From NCBI GenBank assembly GCA_014169315.1, contig AP022133.1:1674001-1738000 (forward strand): a stretch of 64,000 nt of DNA, written 5' to 3'. This document shows positions 32,168 through 42,963 of the stretch, piece after piece. This DNA is from Enterobacter cloacae. GTDB taxonomy: Bacteria; Pseudomonadota; Gammaproteobacteria; Enterobacterales; Enterobacteriaceae. Both the position numbers and the translations under genes were made by a program. The first letter of the stretch is position 1. Every line of letters begins with the position of its first letter. The notes below the pieces were generated by a model. It made no database searches. It was not told the DNA's origin and was given only the letters and a program-made list of their open reading frames with translations.

Positions 32168-32827
32168 TTATAGGTTAATCAGAATATTCCCATCAGAATC
32201 GACGGTTCCGCTAACCACCTGGCCTGAGGACATTTTGACTCGGGCATTTTGCGCCACGGCGGCATTGTTTAATGCCTTCCCTTCGCTGTTGATACTAAAG
32301 CCGTCTCCGTTGGCCACCACCATCACCTGTTGACCCGCCTTAACCCGCCATGCCTGACGCAGCATTGAGAGCTGGATGGGTTGTCCGGGAGCAACATCAC
32401 GCAGGCTGATGGCATCCTGCGCCTGGTTAATTTCAAGCATCGTCCGCGGAGGCAGTTGATCCAGACGGCCACGCTTCAGCGTCACGCTGCTGGTCTGCAG
32501 CGCGCTGCCACGGGCGATGGGAACGGCGGCGACAACATAATTGCCTGTGGCCTGAACTGCAACCTGTAAATAGCGTTTTTCATTGGCACAACGCGCCAGA
32601 ACGTTCACGTTACCCCACAGTTTTGTCGTGCCGGCCACGCTGAAGGAGGGTTGTTCGCAGGAGGGGTACAAATTAGGCGGTGTGCGAACGGTCACACTGA
32701 CGTCATCGCTAAAACCCGCCAGTTGCTGAGCAAAAAAAGCCGTCAGTTGAGCCTGCAGACCTTCCGCCTGCACCAGGGGGCTTAACAGCAATAAGGTTGC
32801 CACCAGGGCTCTTTTCCACGTCCGCAT
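32168..32827 (-). CDS. flgA: Flagellar P-ring assembly chaperone FlgA
   Basis: Periplasmic protein of 219 residues, same length as E. coli FlgA, needed to assemble the FlgI P-ring. A signal peptide (to PLVQA) precedes the SAF domain, and the C-terminus NARVKMSSGQVVSGTVDSDGNILINL is conserved. The ATG at 32827 gives the E. coli length; a GTG four codons upstream is the only other in-frame start. Divergent from flgB across the FlhDC-controlled region. Confidence 0.94.
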   Translation of the reverse strand: MRTWKRALVATLLLLSPLVQAEGLQAQLTAFFAQQLAGFSDDVSVTVRTPPNLYPSCEQPSFSVAGTTKLWGNVNVLARCANEKRYLQVAVQATGNYVVAAVPIARGSALQTSSVTLKRGRLDQLPPRTMLEINQAQDAISLRDVAPGQPIQLSMLRQAWRVKAGQQVMVVANGDGFSINSEGKALNNAAVAQNARVKMSSGQVVSGTVDSDGNILINL

Positions 32828-32883
32828 CGCAAATTCCACCGTTTCCAGAAGTGGGACGATTTTACCTGCAGTGGTTTTGCATC

Positions 32884-32922
32884 AACGGAATAAATAGCGA
32901 CGCATTTTGCGCTTATTCCGTC
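32884..32922. promoter_or_regulatory. FlhD4C2-type box between flgA and flgB
   Basis: AACGGAATAAATAGCG-N10-CGCTTATTCCGT forms two inverted arms of the FlhDC box type (AAATAGCG half-site, 10-bp spacer). It is centred between the divergent class II operons flgAMN and flgBCDEFGHIJ. Confidence 0.7.
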
Positions 32923-32984
32923 GATAAGGCGGACGGGTTGAGATTTAAGCTGTGAACTGAAATTTTGCCATCAGCGGAGGAGAC

Positions 32985-33401
32985 ATGCTCGATAAACTCG
33001 ACGCCGCGTTACGTTTTCAGCAGGAAGCGCTCAATTTACGCGCCCAGCGGCAGGAGATTTTAGCCGCCAATATCGCTAACGCCGATACGCCAGGGTATCA
33101 GGCGCGCGATATCGATTTCTCCAGTGAACTCAAAAAAGTGATGGAGCGTGGACGTGCCGAAGGCACGGGTGTCGCACTTGCAATGACATCCTCTCGCCAT
33201 ATTCCCGCTCAGGCGATGACCGCACCCACGACCGACTTACTTTATCGCATTCCCGATCAGCCTTCTCTCGACGGTAACACCGTTGATATGGACAGGGAAC
33301 GTACACAGTTTGCCGATAACAGCCTGCAATACCAGACAGGGCTGAATGTGCTCGGCGGGCAAATTAAAAGCGTGATGAGCGTCCTGCAGGGGGGCAACTA
33401 A
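32985..33401 (+). CDS. flgB: Flagellar proximal rod protein FlgB
   Basis: Rod subunit of 138 residues, same length as E. coli FlgB, at the base of the flagellar rod above the MS ring. The axial-protein N-terminal motif [18 protein letters not shown] lies near residues 29-46, and the C-terminal helix [24 protein letters not shown] closes the coiled coil. First gene of the class II operon, after an AGCGGAGGAG ribosome site. Confidence 0.96.
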   Translation: MLDKLDAALRFQQEALNLRAQRQEILAANIANADTPGYQARDIDFSSELKKVMERGRAEGTGVALAMTSSRHIPAQAMTAPTTDLLYRIPDQPSLDGNTVDMDRERTQFADNSLQYQTGLNVLGGQIKSVMSVLQGGN

Positions 33402-33404
33402 TCA

Positions 33405-33809
33405 ATGGCTTTGCTGAATATTTTTGATATTGCCGGTTCTGCGTTAACCGCTCAGTCCAAACGCCTGAACGTAGCGGCCAGTAACCTGGCCAACGCCGAC
33501 AGCGTGACCGGCCCTGACGGACAACCTTATCGTGCAAAACAGGTGGTTTTTCAGGTGGATGCCGCGCCAGGCGCAGCGACGGGCGGCGTGAAAGTCGCTG
33601 ACGTGGTCGAGAGCCAGGCACCCGACAAGCTGGTGTATGAACCGGGTAACCCACTCGCCGATGCCAGCGGTTACGTGAAAATGCCTAACGTGGATGTGGT
33701 CGGTGAGATGGTGAACTCCATGTCTGCCTCACGTAGCTACCAGGCAAACGTCGAAGTGCTTAATACCGTGAAGAGCATGATGCTCAAAACGCTCACGCTC
33801 GGCCAGTAA
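33405..33809 (+). CDS. flgC: Flagellar proximal rod protein FlgC
   Basis: Rod subunit of 134 residues, same length as E. coli FlgC. Flagella basal-body rod motif [19 protein letters not shown] in the N-terminus and [23 protein letters not shown] at the C-terminus. Starts 3 bp after flgB. Confidence 0.96.
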   Translation: MALLNIFDIAGSALTAQSKRLNVAASNLANADSVTGPDGQPYRAKQVVFQVDAAPGAATGGVKVADVVESQAPDKLVYEPGNPLADASGYVKMPNVDVVGEMVNSMSASRSYQANVEVLNTVKSMMLKTLTLGQ

Positions 33810-33820
33810 AGGAGACACGC

Positions 33821-34534
33821 ATGTCCATCGCCGTAAATGTGAATGACCCAACGAACTCAGGTGTCAGTAGTACAAAAAGTTCGACGAGTTCCAGTTCCCT
33901 GACCACTAACAGCGCCTCCGATCTACAAAGCAGCTTCCTGACGCTGCTGGTGGCTCAGCTTAAGAACCAGGATCCAACCAACCCGATGCAGAACAACGAA
34001 CTGACCACGCAGCTTGCGCAGATCAGTACCGTGAGCGGCATCGAAAAACTCAATACCACCCTCGGCTCCGTCTCGGGTCAAATCGACAGCAGTCAATCCC
34101 TGCAGGCCGCGAACCTGATTGGTCACGGAGTGATGATCCCGGGTACCACCGTTCTTGCGGGTAGCAGTACGACGGAAGGGACAACCACGACCTCCACCAC
34201 CCCGTTTGGCGTAGAGCTGCAGCAGGCAGCTGACAAGGTGACGGCGACGATCACCGATGCGACCGGTGCCGTGGTTCGTACCATTGATATCGGTAAGCTG
34301 GACGCAGGTGTTCATACCTTTACCTGGGATGGCAGCATTACAGACGGCACGAAAGCACCAAACGGTTCCTACAAAGTGGCGATCAGCGCCAGCAACGGCT
34401 CCACCCAGCTGGTGGCACAACCGCTGCAGTTCGCGCTGGTTCAGGGCGTCATTAAAGGTAGCGATGGCAACAACAAACTGGATTTGGGTACCTCTGGTAC
34501 CACCACACTCGACGAAGTTCGGCAGATTATCTAA
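33821..34534 (+). CDS. flgD: Flagellar hook cap FlgD
   Basis: Hook-capping scaffold of 237 residues (E. coli 231), discarded when the hook is complete. The N-terminal region needed for capping, SFLTLLVAQLKNQDPTNPMQNNELTTQLAQ, is intact. The middle has FlgD Tudor-like and FNIII-like segments, with a Ser/Thr-rich insertion (AGSSTTEGTTTTSTT) that accounts for the extra length. Confidence 0.95.
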   Translation: MSIAVNVNDPTNSGVSSTKSSTSSSSLTTNSASDLQSSFLTLLVAQLKNQDPTNPMQNNELTTQLAQISTVSGIEKLNTTLGSVSGQIDSSQSLQAANLIGHGVMIPGTTVLAGSSTTEGTTTTSTTPFGVELQQAADKVTATITDATGAVVRTIDIGKLDAGVHTFTWDGSITDGTKAPNGSYKVAISASNGSTQLVAQPLQFALVQGVIKGSDGNNKLDLGTSGTTTLDEVRQII

Positions 34535-34560
34535 GCCTTAACACTTATCAGGAGTAAGTC

Positions 34561-35811
34561 ATGGCCTTTTCTCAAGCGGTCAGCGGCCTGAATGCTGCGG
34601 CCACCAACCTGGATGTCATTGGCAACAACATCGCCAACTCCGCGACCTATGGTTTTAAATCCGGTTCTGCCTCATTTGCAGACATGTTTGCCGGTTCCAA
34701 AGTAGGCCTGGGCGTAAAAGTTGCGGGTATCACTCAGGACTTTACCGACGGTACGACCACCAACACGGGTCGTGGCCTGGACGTTGCCATTAGCCAGAAC
34801 GGTTTCTTCCGTATGGTCGATTCCAACGGTTCCGTGTTCTACAGCCGTAACGGTCAGTTCAAGCTGGACGAAAACCGTAACCTGGTGAACATGCAGGGTA
34901 TGCAGCTGACAGGGTATCCGGTTGCCGGAACGCCCCCGACCGTTCAGACCGGTGCGAACCCACAGGCGATTACTATCCCGAATACCCTGATGGCGGCGAA
35001 ATCGACTACCACCGCGACGCAGCAGATCAACCTGAATTCGACCGATCCTGTTCAAACGGCCCCTTTCGATGCAACTAACCCGGATACCTATAACAAAAAA
35101 GGCACCGTGACCGTATTCGACAGCCAGGGTAACGCCCATAACATGTATGTCTACTACGTTAAGACAGCCAACAATAAATGGGATCTCTACACTCAGGACG
35201 GTAGCGTTACCGGCTCTGCTGCAACGAAAGCGGCACAGATGAATTTCGATGTGAATGGTAGCCTGGCTGGTGTGTACAACTACGACGCTGCGGGTGTGTT
35301 GAGCGCAACAGCAAACACAACGCCAGCAATCAATGTCACCACAGGTTCAGTCAGTGGTGCGACGGCGGCCACCTTCTCCCTGAGCTTCCTGAACTCCATG
35401 CAACAGAACACCGGTGCGAACAGCGTTGTGGCAACCAATCAGAACGGCTACAAACCGGGTGACCTGGTGAGCTACCAGATCAACGATGACGGTTCCGTTG
35501 TGGGTAAATATTCCAACGAACAGTCTCAGGTTCTGGGCCAGATCGTGCTGGCAAACTTCGCGAACAACGAAGGTCTGAAATCTGAAGGCGACAACGTCTG
35601 GTCTGCGACCCAGTCCTCCGGCGTGGCGCTGTTGGGTACAGCGGGTACCGGTAACTTCGGTAAGTTGACTAACGGTGCGCTGGAAGCCTCTAACGTTGAT
35701 CTGAGTAAAGAGCTGGTGAACATGATTGTCGCGCAACGTAACTATCAGTCGAACGCGCAGACCATCAAAACTCAGGATCAGATCCTCAACACGCTGGTTA
35801 ACCTGCGTTAA
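34561..35811 (+). CDS. flgE: Flagellar hook protein FlgE
   Basis: Hook subunit of 416 residues (E. coli 402). Begins MAFSQAVSGLNAAATNLDVI and keeps the axial motif GNNIANSATYGFKSG; C-terminal D0 helix is ELVNMIVAQRNYQSNAQTIKTQDQILNTLVNLR. The outer-domain region around 220-290 (Ala/Thr-rich, STANTTPAINVTTGSVSGAT-like) is where the extra length lies, a surface usually variable between genera. Confidence 0.95.
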   Translation: MAFSQAVSGLNAAATNLDVIGNNIANSATYGFKSGSASFADMFAGSKVGLGVKVAGITQDFTDGTTTNTGRGLDVAISQNGFFRMVDSNGSVFYSRNGQFKLDENRNLVNMQGMQLTGYPVAGTPPTVQTGANPQAITIPNTLMAAKSTTTATQQINLNSTDPVQTAPFDATNPDTYNKKGTVTVFDSQGNAHNMYVYYVKTANNKWDLYTQDGSVTGSAATKAAQMNFDVNGSLAGVYNYDAAGVLSATANTTPAINVTTGSVSGATAATFSLSFLNSMQQNTGANSVVATNQNGYKPGDLVSYQINDDGSVVGKYSNEQSQVLGQIVLANFANNEGLKSEGDNVWSATQSSGVALLGTAGTGNFGKLTNGALEASNVDLSKELVNMIVAQRNYQSNAQTIKTQDQILNTLVNLR

Positions 35812-35831
35812 GCGGCTAACAGGAAAGCGCA

Positions 35832-37381
<1,550 letters not shown>

Positions 37382-37389
37382 GGTGCAGA

Positions 37390-37413
37390 CCGGTGCGGTA
37401 AATGCCGCACCGG
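37390..37413 (+). other. Intercistronic hairpin between flgG and flgH
   Basis: CCGGTGCGG-TAAATG-CCGCACCGG is a perfect 9-bp stem with a 6-base loop, followed by CTCCCTGTTTTCG. It may slow or process transcription between the rod and ring genes rather than end it. Confidence 0.7.
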
Positions 37414-37438
37414 CTCCCTGTTTTCGAAGATGAAGGCA

Positions 37439-38137
37439 ATGCAAAAAAACGCGGCGTTTCGTTATCCGATACTGACTGTTCTGGCTGTCACCCTCAGCGG
37501 GTGTGCTTTGATCCCGTCTAAACCATTGGTCCAGGGTGCGACGACTGCCCAACCCGTTCCTGGCCCTGCGCCAGTGGTAAACGGCTCCATTTTCCAGACC
37601 GCGCAGCCGATTAATTACGGTTATCAGCCGCTGTTTGAAGATCGCCGCCCGCGTAATGTCGGCGATACATTGACCATTGTGCTGCAGGAAAACGTCAGCG
37701 CGAGCAAAAGCTCGTCGGCGAATGCCAGCCGCGATGGCAAAACGAATTTTGGCTTCGATACCGTGCCACGCTATCTCGAAGGGCTGTTCGGCAATGCGCG
37801 TGCTGATGTGAACGCGTCTGGCGGCAATACCTTTAATGGTAAAGGTGGCGCGAATGCCAGCAATACCTTCAGCGGTACGCTGACGGTGACAGTTGACCAG
37901 GTACTGGTTAACGGCAACTTACACGTTGTGGGTGAAAAACAGATTGCCATCAACCAGGGCACCGAGTTCATCCGCTTCTCCGGTGTGGTTAACCCTCGCA
38001 CCATCAGCGGCACCAATACCGTACCGTCCACCCAGGTGGCGGATGCGCGCATCGAGTACGTCGGCAACGGCTACATCAATGAGGCGCAAAATATGGGCTG
38101 GCTGCAGCGCTTCTTCCTTAACTTATCGCCGATGTAA
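37439..38137 (+). CDS. flgH: Flagellar L-ring lipoprotein FlgH
   Basis: Outer-membrane L-ring subunit of 232 residues, same length as E. coli. Signal peptide ends in lipobox TLSGC (Cys22). The conserved [30 protein letters not shown] and [16 protein letters not shown]-terminus are present. The ATG at 37439 follows GAAGG; an ATG three codons upstream is in frame but poorly placed. Confidence 0.95.
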   Translation: MQKNAAFRYPILTVLAVTLSGCALIPSKPLVQGATTAQPVPGPAPVVNGSIFQTAQPINYGYQPLFEDRRPRNVGDTLTIVLQENVSASKSSSANASRDGKTNFGFDTVPRYLEGLFGNARADVNASGGNTFNGKGGANASNTFSGTLTVTVDQVLVNGNLHVVGEKQIAINQGTEFIRFSGVVNPRTISGTNTVPSTQVADARIEYVGNGYINEAQNMGWLQRFFLNLSPM

Positions 38138-38149
38138 GCGAGGTGACCC

Positions 38150-39247
38150 ATGTTTAAATTCTTCTTCGCAATGGCGCTGGCCCTGGTGGCAACCTGTACC
38201 CAGGCTGACCGTATTCGCGATCTCACCAGCGTTCAGGGCGTACGAGAAAACTCGCTGATTGGCTATGGCCTGGTCGTGGGGCTGGATGGCACGGGCGACC
38301 AGACTACCCAGACGCCATTCACCACTCAGAGCTTAAACAACATGCTTTCCCAGCTCGGTATCACCGTACCGGCGGGAACCAACATGCAGTTGAAAAACGT
38401 GGCGGCAGTGATGGTCACGGCCTCCTTCCCGGCGTTCGCGCGTCAGGGTCAAACCATTGATGTGGTGGTTTCCTCAATGGGGAACGCTAAAAGCCTGCGC
38501 GGCGGTACGCTGCTGATGACACCGCTGAAGGGTGTCGACAGCCAGGTTTATGCGCTGGCGCAGGGGAACATCCTGGTGGGCGGTGCGGGCGCGTCCGCAG
38601 GCGGAAGCAGCGTGCAGGTGAACCAGCTGAACGGTGGGCGTATCACTAACGGGGCAATCATCGAGCGTGAACTGCCGACTCAGTTCGGTGCCGGTAATAC
38701 CATTAACCTGCAGCTGAATAATGAAGACTTCACCATGGCGCAGCAAATTGCCGACACCATCAACCGCAGCCGTGGCTATGGCAGCGCTACCGCGCTGGAT
38801 GCCCGTACCGTGCAGATCCGCACCTCATCAGGTAGCAGCAGCCAGGTGCGCATGCTGGCGGATATCCAGAATATGGAAGTTAACGTTCCGGTTCAGGATG
38901 CCAAAGTGATCATCAACTCACGTACCGGCTCGGTGGTGATGAACCGCGAAGTCTCGCTGGACAGCTGTGCTGTCGCACAGGGCAACCTCTCAGTGACGGT
39001 GAACCGCTCGGCTAACGTCAGCCAGCCAACAACGCCATTTGGCGGTGGCCAGACCGTTGTGACACCACAAACACAGATTGATATGCGCCAGAGCGGTGGT
39101 TCACTGCAAAGCGTGCGTGCCAGTGCCAACCTGAACAGCGTGGTACGTGCCCTGAATGCGCTGGGTGCGACGCCGATGGATCTGATGTCCATCCTGCAAT
39201 CCATGCAAAGTGCAGGCTGTCTGCGCGCCAAACTGGAAATCATCTGA
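38150..39247 (+). CDS. flgI: Flagellar P-ring protein FlgI
   Basis: Periplasmic P-ring subunit of 365 residues, same length as E. coli. The signal peptide ends at CTQA, and the family block [32 protein letters not shown] follows immediately. The two cysteines needed for a stabilising disulfide are present (DSCAVAQ and SAGCLRAKL). Its stop overlaps the flgJ start as TGATG. Confidence 0.96.
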   Translation: MFKFFFAMALALVATCTQADRIRDLTSVQGVRENSLIGYGLVVGLDGTGDQTTQTPFTTQSLNNMLSQLGITVPAGTNMQLKNVAAVMVTASFPAFARQGQTIDVVVSSMGNAKSLRGGTLLMTPLKGVDSQVYALAQGNILVGGAGASAGGSSVQVNQLNGGRITNGAIIERELPTQFGAGNTINLQLNNEDFTMAQQIADTINRSRGYGSATALDARTVQIRTSSGSSSQVRMLADIQNMEVNVPVQDAKVIINSRTGSVVMNREVSLDSCAVAQGNLSVTVNRSANVSQPTTPFGGGQTVVTPQTQIDMRQSGGSLQSVRASANLNSVVRALNALGATPMDLMSILQSMQSAGCLRAKLEII

Positions 39248-40200
39248 TGCTAACCGATAGCAAACTGTTGACCAGTGCTGCCTGGGATGCCCAGTCGCTC
39301 AACGAACTGAAAACCAAAGCAGGCAAAGATCCGTCGGCGAATATCCGCCCGGTTGCCCGCCAGGTGGAAGGGATGTTTGTACAGATGATGTTGAAAAGTA
39401 TGCGTGAAACCCTGCCGAAAGACGGGATGTTCAGCAGCGATTCGACGCGTCTCTACACCAGCATGTATGACCAGCAGATTGCGCAGCAGATGACCGCCGG
39501 AAAAGGCCTCGGTCTGGCTGACATGATTGTGAAACAGACCGAAGCCGCGCAGGGCATTCAGCCTCAGGATCAGCCGCAGCAGGTGCCAATGAAGTTTGAC
39601 CTGGAAACGGTGACCAGTTATCAGAACCAGGCACTGACGCAGATGGTACGTAAAGCGATGCCGAAGGCCACGGACGGCGGTGATACACCGCTTTCAGGTG
39701 ACAGCAAAGACTTCCTGGCGCAGCTTTCTCTGCCTGCACGTCTTGCCAGTGAGCAAAGTGGTGTGCCTCATCACCTGATCCTGGCGCAGGCTGCGCTGGA
39801 ATCGGGCTGGGGCCAGCGGCAGATCCGTAAGGAAAATGGCGAACCAAGCTTTAACATCTTCGGCGTGAAGGCCAACGCCAGCTGGAAGGGGCCGACAACC
39901 GAGATCACCACCACCGAATATGAAAACGGTGCGGCGGTGAAGGTCAAAGCCAAATTCCGCGTCTACAGCTCTTATCTTGAGGCGTTGTCTGATTATGTGG
40001 GCTTGTTGAGCCGAAACCCACGCTATACCGCCGTCACGCAGGCGGCGACGCCGGAGCAGGGGGCACAGGCGCTGCAAAATGCCGGCTATGCCACCGATCC
40101 GAACTATGCGCGCAAGCTCACCAGCATGATTCAGCAACTGAAATCAATGGGTGAGAAGGTCAGCAAAGCCTATAGCACAGATCTCGAAAATCTGTTCTGA
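39247..40200 (+). CDS. flgJ: Rod-cap peptidoglycan hydrolase FlgJ
   Basis: Bifunctional protein of 317 residues (E. coli 313). The N-terminal half is the rod cap (VEGMFVQMMLKSMRETLPKDGMFSSD). The C-terminal half is a glycoside hydrolase 73 muramidase that opens the wall for the growing rod, with the putative catalytic Glu in LAQAALESGWGQRQI and the conserved YATDPNYARKL end. Coupled to flgI by the TGATG overlap. Ends the class II operon. Confidence 0.95.
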   Translation: MLTDSKLLTSAAWDAQSLNELKTKAGKDPSANIRPVARQVEGMFVQMMLKSMRETLPKDGMFSSDSTRLYTSMYDQQIAQQMTAGKGLGLADMIVKQTEAAQGIQPQDQPQQVPMKFDLETVTSYQNQALTQMVRKAMPKATDGGDTPLSGDSKDFLAQLSLPARLASEQSGVPHHLILAQAALESGWGQRQIRKENGEPSFNIFGVKANASWKGPTTEITTTEYENGAAVKVKAKFRVYSSYLEALSDYVGLLSRNPRYTAVTQAATPEQGAQALQNAGYATDPNYARKLTSMIQQLKSMGEKVSKAYSTDLENLF

Positions 40201-40206
40201 AAGTTC

Positions 40207-40233
40207 TCAAGTCCCGCTGGAGGTTGCCGATAA
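40207..40233 (+). promoter_or_regulatory. Sigma-28 promoter of flgKL
   Basis: TCAA-N15-GCCGATAA matches the sigma-28 promoter (TAAA-N15-GCCGATAA) with one change in the -35 half. It lies 43 bp before the flgK ATG, immediately after flgJ. Confidence 0.85.
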
Positions 40234-40275
40234 CCTTCATCAGGACTCGTGTCTGAAAGTATAAAAGGAACCCCC

Positions 40276-41916
40276 ATGTCCAGTTTGATTAACAGCGCCA
40301 TGAGTGGCCTCGGTGCTGCACAGGCGGCACTCAATACCGTAAGTAATAATATTTCAAGCTATAACGTGGCAGGTTATACCCGTCAGAATACTATTCTGGG
40401 TGCGGCTAACAGCACACTGACCGGCGGTGGCTGGGTGGGTAACGGGGTTTATGTCTCCGGTGTGCAGCGTGAGTATGATGCCTTTATTACCAATCAGCTG
40501 CGCGCCGCGCAGACGCAGAGCAGCGGTCTGACGACGCGTTATCAGCAGATGTCAAAAATTGACGATGTGCTCTCTGATACCACCAATTCGCTGGCGACCA
40601 CCCTGCAGGATTTCTTTAAAAGCATGCAGACGTTGGTCAGCAACGCCGAAGATCCGGCTGCGCGCCAGACGGTTATCGGTAAAGCGGATGGCCTGGTAAA
40701 CCAGTTTAAAACCAACGATCAATATCTTCGTGACCAGGATTCGCAGGTTAACACGGCGATTACGACCAGCGTTGATCAGATCAATAACTATGCGAAGCAG
40801 ATTGCTAACCTTAACGATCAGATTTCCCGTCTGACCGGTGTCGGCGCAGGCGCATCACCTAACGAATTGCTCGACCAGCGTGACCAACTGGTGAGCCAGC
40901 TTAACCAGATTGTGGGCGTGGAAGTGGCCGTACAGGACGGTGGCACCTATAACGTCTCGTTCGCTAATGGTTACACCCTGGTGCAGGGTAGTACCGCCAG
41001 CCAGCTGGCTGCGGTGAAATCAAGCGCCGATCCGGCGCGTACCACCATTGCCTATGTTGATGCCGCAGCCGGTAGCGTAGAGATCCCGGAAAAGCAGATC
41101 ACCACCGGTTCACTGGGTGGGCTGTTGACTTTCCGCTCCGGAGACCTGGATAACGCGCGTAACGCCCTGAACCAGATGGCGTTGGCCTTTGCCGATGCCA
41201 TGAATACCCAGCATCAAGCCGGATTCGATGCGAACGGTGATGCTGGCGGTAAACTGTTTGATTTCGGCTCTCCGTCAGCGCTGAGTAACGGTAAAAACAC
41301 CGGTAGCGCGTCGGTGACGGTGTCCATGACGAACAGCTCTGCGGTTCAGGCGACCAACTATAAAGTTGAATATAACGGTACCAACTGGACGGTGACGCGT
41401 CTGTCTGACAAAACCAGCTTCACCGCAACGCCGGACGCCAGCGGTAACCTGGCATTTGATGGTTTGAACCTCAATATCAGCGGTTCTGCCAACACGAAAG
41501 ACAGTTTCCTCGTCAAACCGGTGAATGACGTCATCATGAATATGGACGTTGCGATCAGCGACGAATCCAAACTGGCGATGGCTTCATCAAGTACCAGCGG
41601 TGAGAGCGACAATACCAACGGTCAAAAACTGCTGGATCTGCAGAATGCTAAACGGGTGGGGGGCAACAAGACCTTCAACGATGCTTATGCGGCTCTGGTG
41701 AGTACCGTGGGGAGCACCACGGCGTCACTGAAAACCAGTAGCGAAACCAAAGTCAACGTGGTGACGCAGTTGACTAAGCAGCAGCAGTCTATTTCCGGGG
41801 TTAACCTGGATGAAGAGTACGGTAACCTGCAGCGTTATCAGCAGTACTACCTGGCGAATGCGCAGGTTCTGCAAACGGCGAGCACGCTGTTTGATGCGTT
41901 AATTAATATTCGCTAA
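40276..41916 (+). CDS. flgK: Hook-filament junction protein FlgK (HAP1)
   Basis: Junction protein of 546 residues (E. coli 547). D0 motifs at both ends are intact: MSSLINSAMSGLGAAQAALN with NNISSYNVAGYTRQ, and NLQRYQQYYLANAQVLQTASTLFDALINIR. The chaperone FlgN is encoded at the other side of the cluster. I used the ATG at 40276 after AAAAGGAA; a GTG nine codons upstream is in frame but lies next to the sigma-28 start site. Confidence 0.95.
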   Translation: MSSLINSAMSGLGAAQAALNTVSNNISSYNVAGYTRQNTILGAANSTLTGGGWVGNGVYVSGVQREYDAFITNQLRAAQTQSSGLTTRYQQMSKIDDVLSDTTNSLATTLQDFFKSMQTLVSNAEDPAARQTVIGKADGLVNQFKTNDQYLRDQDSQVNTAITTSVDQINNYAKQIANLNDQISRLTGVGAGASPNELLDQRDQLVSQLNQIVGVEVAVQDGGTYNVSFANGYTLVQGSTASQLAAVKSSADPARTTIAYVDAAAGSVEIPEKQITTGSLGGLLTFRSGDLDNARNALNQMALAFADAMNTQHQAGFDANGDAGGKLFDFGSPSALSNGKNTGSASVTVSMTNSSAVQATNYKVEYNGTNWTVTRLSDKTSFTATPDASGNLAFDGLNLNISGSANTKDSFLVKPVNDVIMNMDVAISDESKLAMASSSTSGESDNTNGQKLLDLQNAKRVGGNKTFNDAYAALVSTVGSTTASLKTSSETKVNVVTQLTKQQQSISGVNLDEEYGNLQRYQQYYLANAQVLQTASTLFDALINIR

Positions 41917-41930
41917 GGCTGAGGTTAAAA

Positions 41931-42884
41931 ATGCGTATTAGTACTCAAATGATGTATGAGCAGAGCATGCGTGGAGTGACGAACTCCCAAAGTCTCTGGA
42001 TGGGCTACGGCGAGCAGATGTCTACCGGTAAGCGGGTAAACCGCCCATCAGACGATCCGATTGCCGCCTCTCAGGCCGTTATGCTGTCTCAGGCTCAAAC
42101 GCAGAACAGCCAGTATGCTCTGGCGCGTACCTTTGCAACGACCAAAGTGTCGCTGGAAGAGAACGTACTGCAGCAGGTGACCTCGGCGATTATCAGCTCG
42201 CAGGAAAAAATTGTGAACGCGGGTAACGGAACGTTGAGTGACGACGACCGTGCCTCGCTGGGAACCAACCTGAAAGGTCTTCGCGATCAGCTGATGAACC
42301 TGGCAAACAGCACGGACGGTAATGGTCGTTACATCTTTGCCGGTTACAAAACGGAAGCGGCGGCGTTCGACCAGACCACGGGTAATTATAATGGCGGGAC
42401 TACGCCAATTATCCAGCAGGTTGACGCCTCCCGTACGATGCAAATCAGCCATACGGGAACCGAAGTTTTCGACAGCTTTACCAGCAACGCGAAACCAGAG
42501 CCGGATGGCAGCGCGCCGGAAACTAACCTGTTTAAGATCCTGGATACCGCCATTGCTGCACTGAATACGCCAGTAGGCGATGATCAGACCAAAGCGGATG
42601 CGTTCAAGGCCAGTATGGATAAAGCCAACCGTGGTCTGAGCAATTCTCTGAACAACGTGCTTACCGTGCGTGCCGATCTGGGGATTAAACTGGATGAACT
42701 GGGCAAGCTGGATTCACTGGGTGATGACCGTGCGCTGGGGCAAACTCAGCAGATGAGTAACCTGGTGGACGTTGACTGGAACTCGGTGATCTCGTCTTAC
42801 TCCATGCAACAGGCGGCCCTGAAGGCGTCTTATAAAGCGTTCAGTGATATGCAAGGTATGTCGCTGTTCCAGATGAATAAATAA
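41931..42884 (+). CDS. flgL: Hook-filament junction protein FlgL (HAP3)
   Basis: Junction protein of 317 residues, same length as E. coli, linking FlgK to flagellin. N-terminus MRISTQMMYEQSMRGVTNSQ and the flagellin-like MSTGKRVNRPSDDPIAASQAVMLSQAQ motif, C-terminus DVDWNSVISSYSMQQAALKASYKAFSDMQGMSLFQMN. Translated 14 bp after flgK; a terminator follows. Confidence 0.96.
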   Translation: MRISTQMMYEQSMRGVTNSQSLWMGYGEQMSTGKRVNRPSDDPIAASQAVMLSQAQTQNSQYALARTFATTKVSLEENVLQQVTSAIISSQEKIVNAGNGTLSDDDRASLGTNLKGLRDQLMNLANSTDGNGRYIFAGYKTEAAAFDQTTGNYNGGTTPIIQQVDASRTMQISHTGTEVFDSFTSNAKPEPDGSAPETNLFKILDTAIAALNTPVGDDQTKADAFKASMDKANRGLSNSLNNVLTVRADLGIKLDELGKLDSLGDDRALGQTQQMSNLVDVDWNSVISSYSMQQAALKASYKAFSDMQGMSLFQMNK

Positions 42885-42930
42885 AGTCTTGACCTCTTAG
42901 AACATGTCTTGAAACTGGGCATATTCTGAC

Positions 42931-42963
42931 TGCCCAATCCGTAAATGGATTGGGCATTTTTTT
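42931..42963 (+). terminator. Terminator after flgKL
   Basis: TGCCCAATCC-GTAAAT-GGATTGGGCA stem followed by TTTTTTT. It overlaps the end of the converging transporter gene by 2 bp. Confidence 0.9.
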
